NCBI GenBank assembly: GCA_934370915.1
Contig: CAKRNI010000149.1
Location: 1-6,270 of the forward strand
Source of the DNA: an uncultured Lachnospiraceae bacterium
GTDB lineage: Bacteria; Bacillota; Clostridia; Lachnospirales; Lachnospiraceae
Reading direction: 5' to 3'
Length of the DNA: 6,270 bases
Shown piece after piece: positions 6,220 to 6,270 of the stretch (within the stretch, counting starts at the first letter, position 1; each line of letters opens with the position of its first letter). A model generated the notes under the pieces. That model was not told where the DNA came from. It searched no databases and saw only the letters and a program-made list of their open reading frames with translations. The position numbers and the translations under genes are program-made.

Positions 6220-6270
6220 ATCGGCGATCGGGGAGATCCGGATCGTCCATAGATCCATCGACGCGAGAAA
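6131..6270 (+). CDS. COG2509 FAD-dependent dehydrogenase, N-terminal fragment
   Basis: Only the first 46 codons are inside the window; the frame is still open at base 6270. The peptide begins MIRINQLTLPVEHGKEAI and continues to IRIVHRSIDAR. This matches the N-terminal ferredoxin-fold-like segment that precedes the FAD-binding domain in the uncharacterised FAD-dependent dehydrogenases of COG2509, as recalled; the R-R/S-I-D-A-R block is characteristic. These genes often lie directly downstream of HI0933-type flavoprotein genes in Clostridia, as here. The ATG is preceded by AGGAAAGG at 6110-6117. The first 89 nt overlap the end of the upstream frame, which I regard as abnormal for the upstream gene rather than evidence against this start. 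No catalytic residues can be assessed in this fragment. Confidence 0.82.
   Translation, partial: MIRINQLTLPVEHGKEAIKKKAAKLLKIDESAIGEIRIVHRSIDAR

Overview
The window looks like chromosomal housekeeping DNA from a spore-lineage Firmicute, most likely a Lachnospiraceae-type Clostridium relative. The reasons are base composition of roughly half G+C by eye, strong AGGAGG-type ribosome binding sites, a Gram-positive lipoprotein, a SpoVB/YtgP-type flippase, a BofC-like domain, and the pairing of an HI0933/BaiN-type flavoprotein with a COG2509 FAD-dependent dehydrogenase. This is inferred from gene content and protein similarity recalled from memory, not from a database search. All genes are on the + strand. 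No tRNA, rRNA, CRISPR array, insertion sequence or phage gene was seen.

Region 1 (1-4055) is a tightly packed four-gene operon. It contains phoH (5' end outside the window), ybeY, a DUF3048/YerB-like lipoprotein, and a 14-helix MOP-superfamily polysaccharide/lipid-II-type flippase. The first two junctions are ATGA overlaps of 4 nt and the third is an 11 nt overlap, so translation is probably coupled along the chain. PhoH and YbeY belong to RNA/ribosome quality control; the next two genes act at the membrane or cell surface. A perfect 12-bp inverted repeat, with a competing 8-bp hairpin, lies just inside the flippase gene.

Region 2 (4056-4595) starts with a 132-bp spacer holding a weak hairpin and an AT-rich tract. 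It is followed by a small membrane-anchored acidic protein whose C-terminal half resembles the BofC C-terminal domain. A likely intrinsic terminator overlaps its stop codon.

Region 3 (4596-6270) starts with a 187-bp spacer carrying a very good sigma-A-type promoter (TTGAAA, 17 nt, TATACT). It drives a BaiN/HI0933-family flavoprotein and then the beginning of a COG2509 FAD-dependent dehydrogenase cut off by the window edge. The flavoprotein has an odd basic C-terminal tail of about 60 residues that overlaps the next gene by 89 nt. Adding one A to an A6 run at 6039-6044 would end the protein at a normal length, which points to a homopolymer indel, an assembly error or slippage.

I found no clear evidence of an entirely new system. 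The best leads are the flavoprotein tail, the alternative hairpins in the flippase gene, and the stand-alone BofC-like protein.
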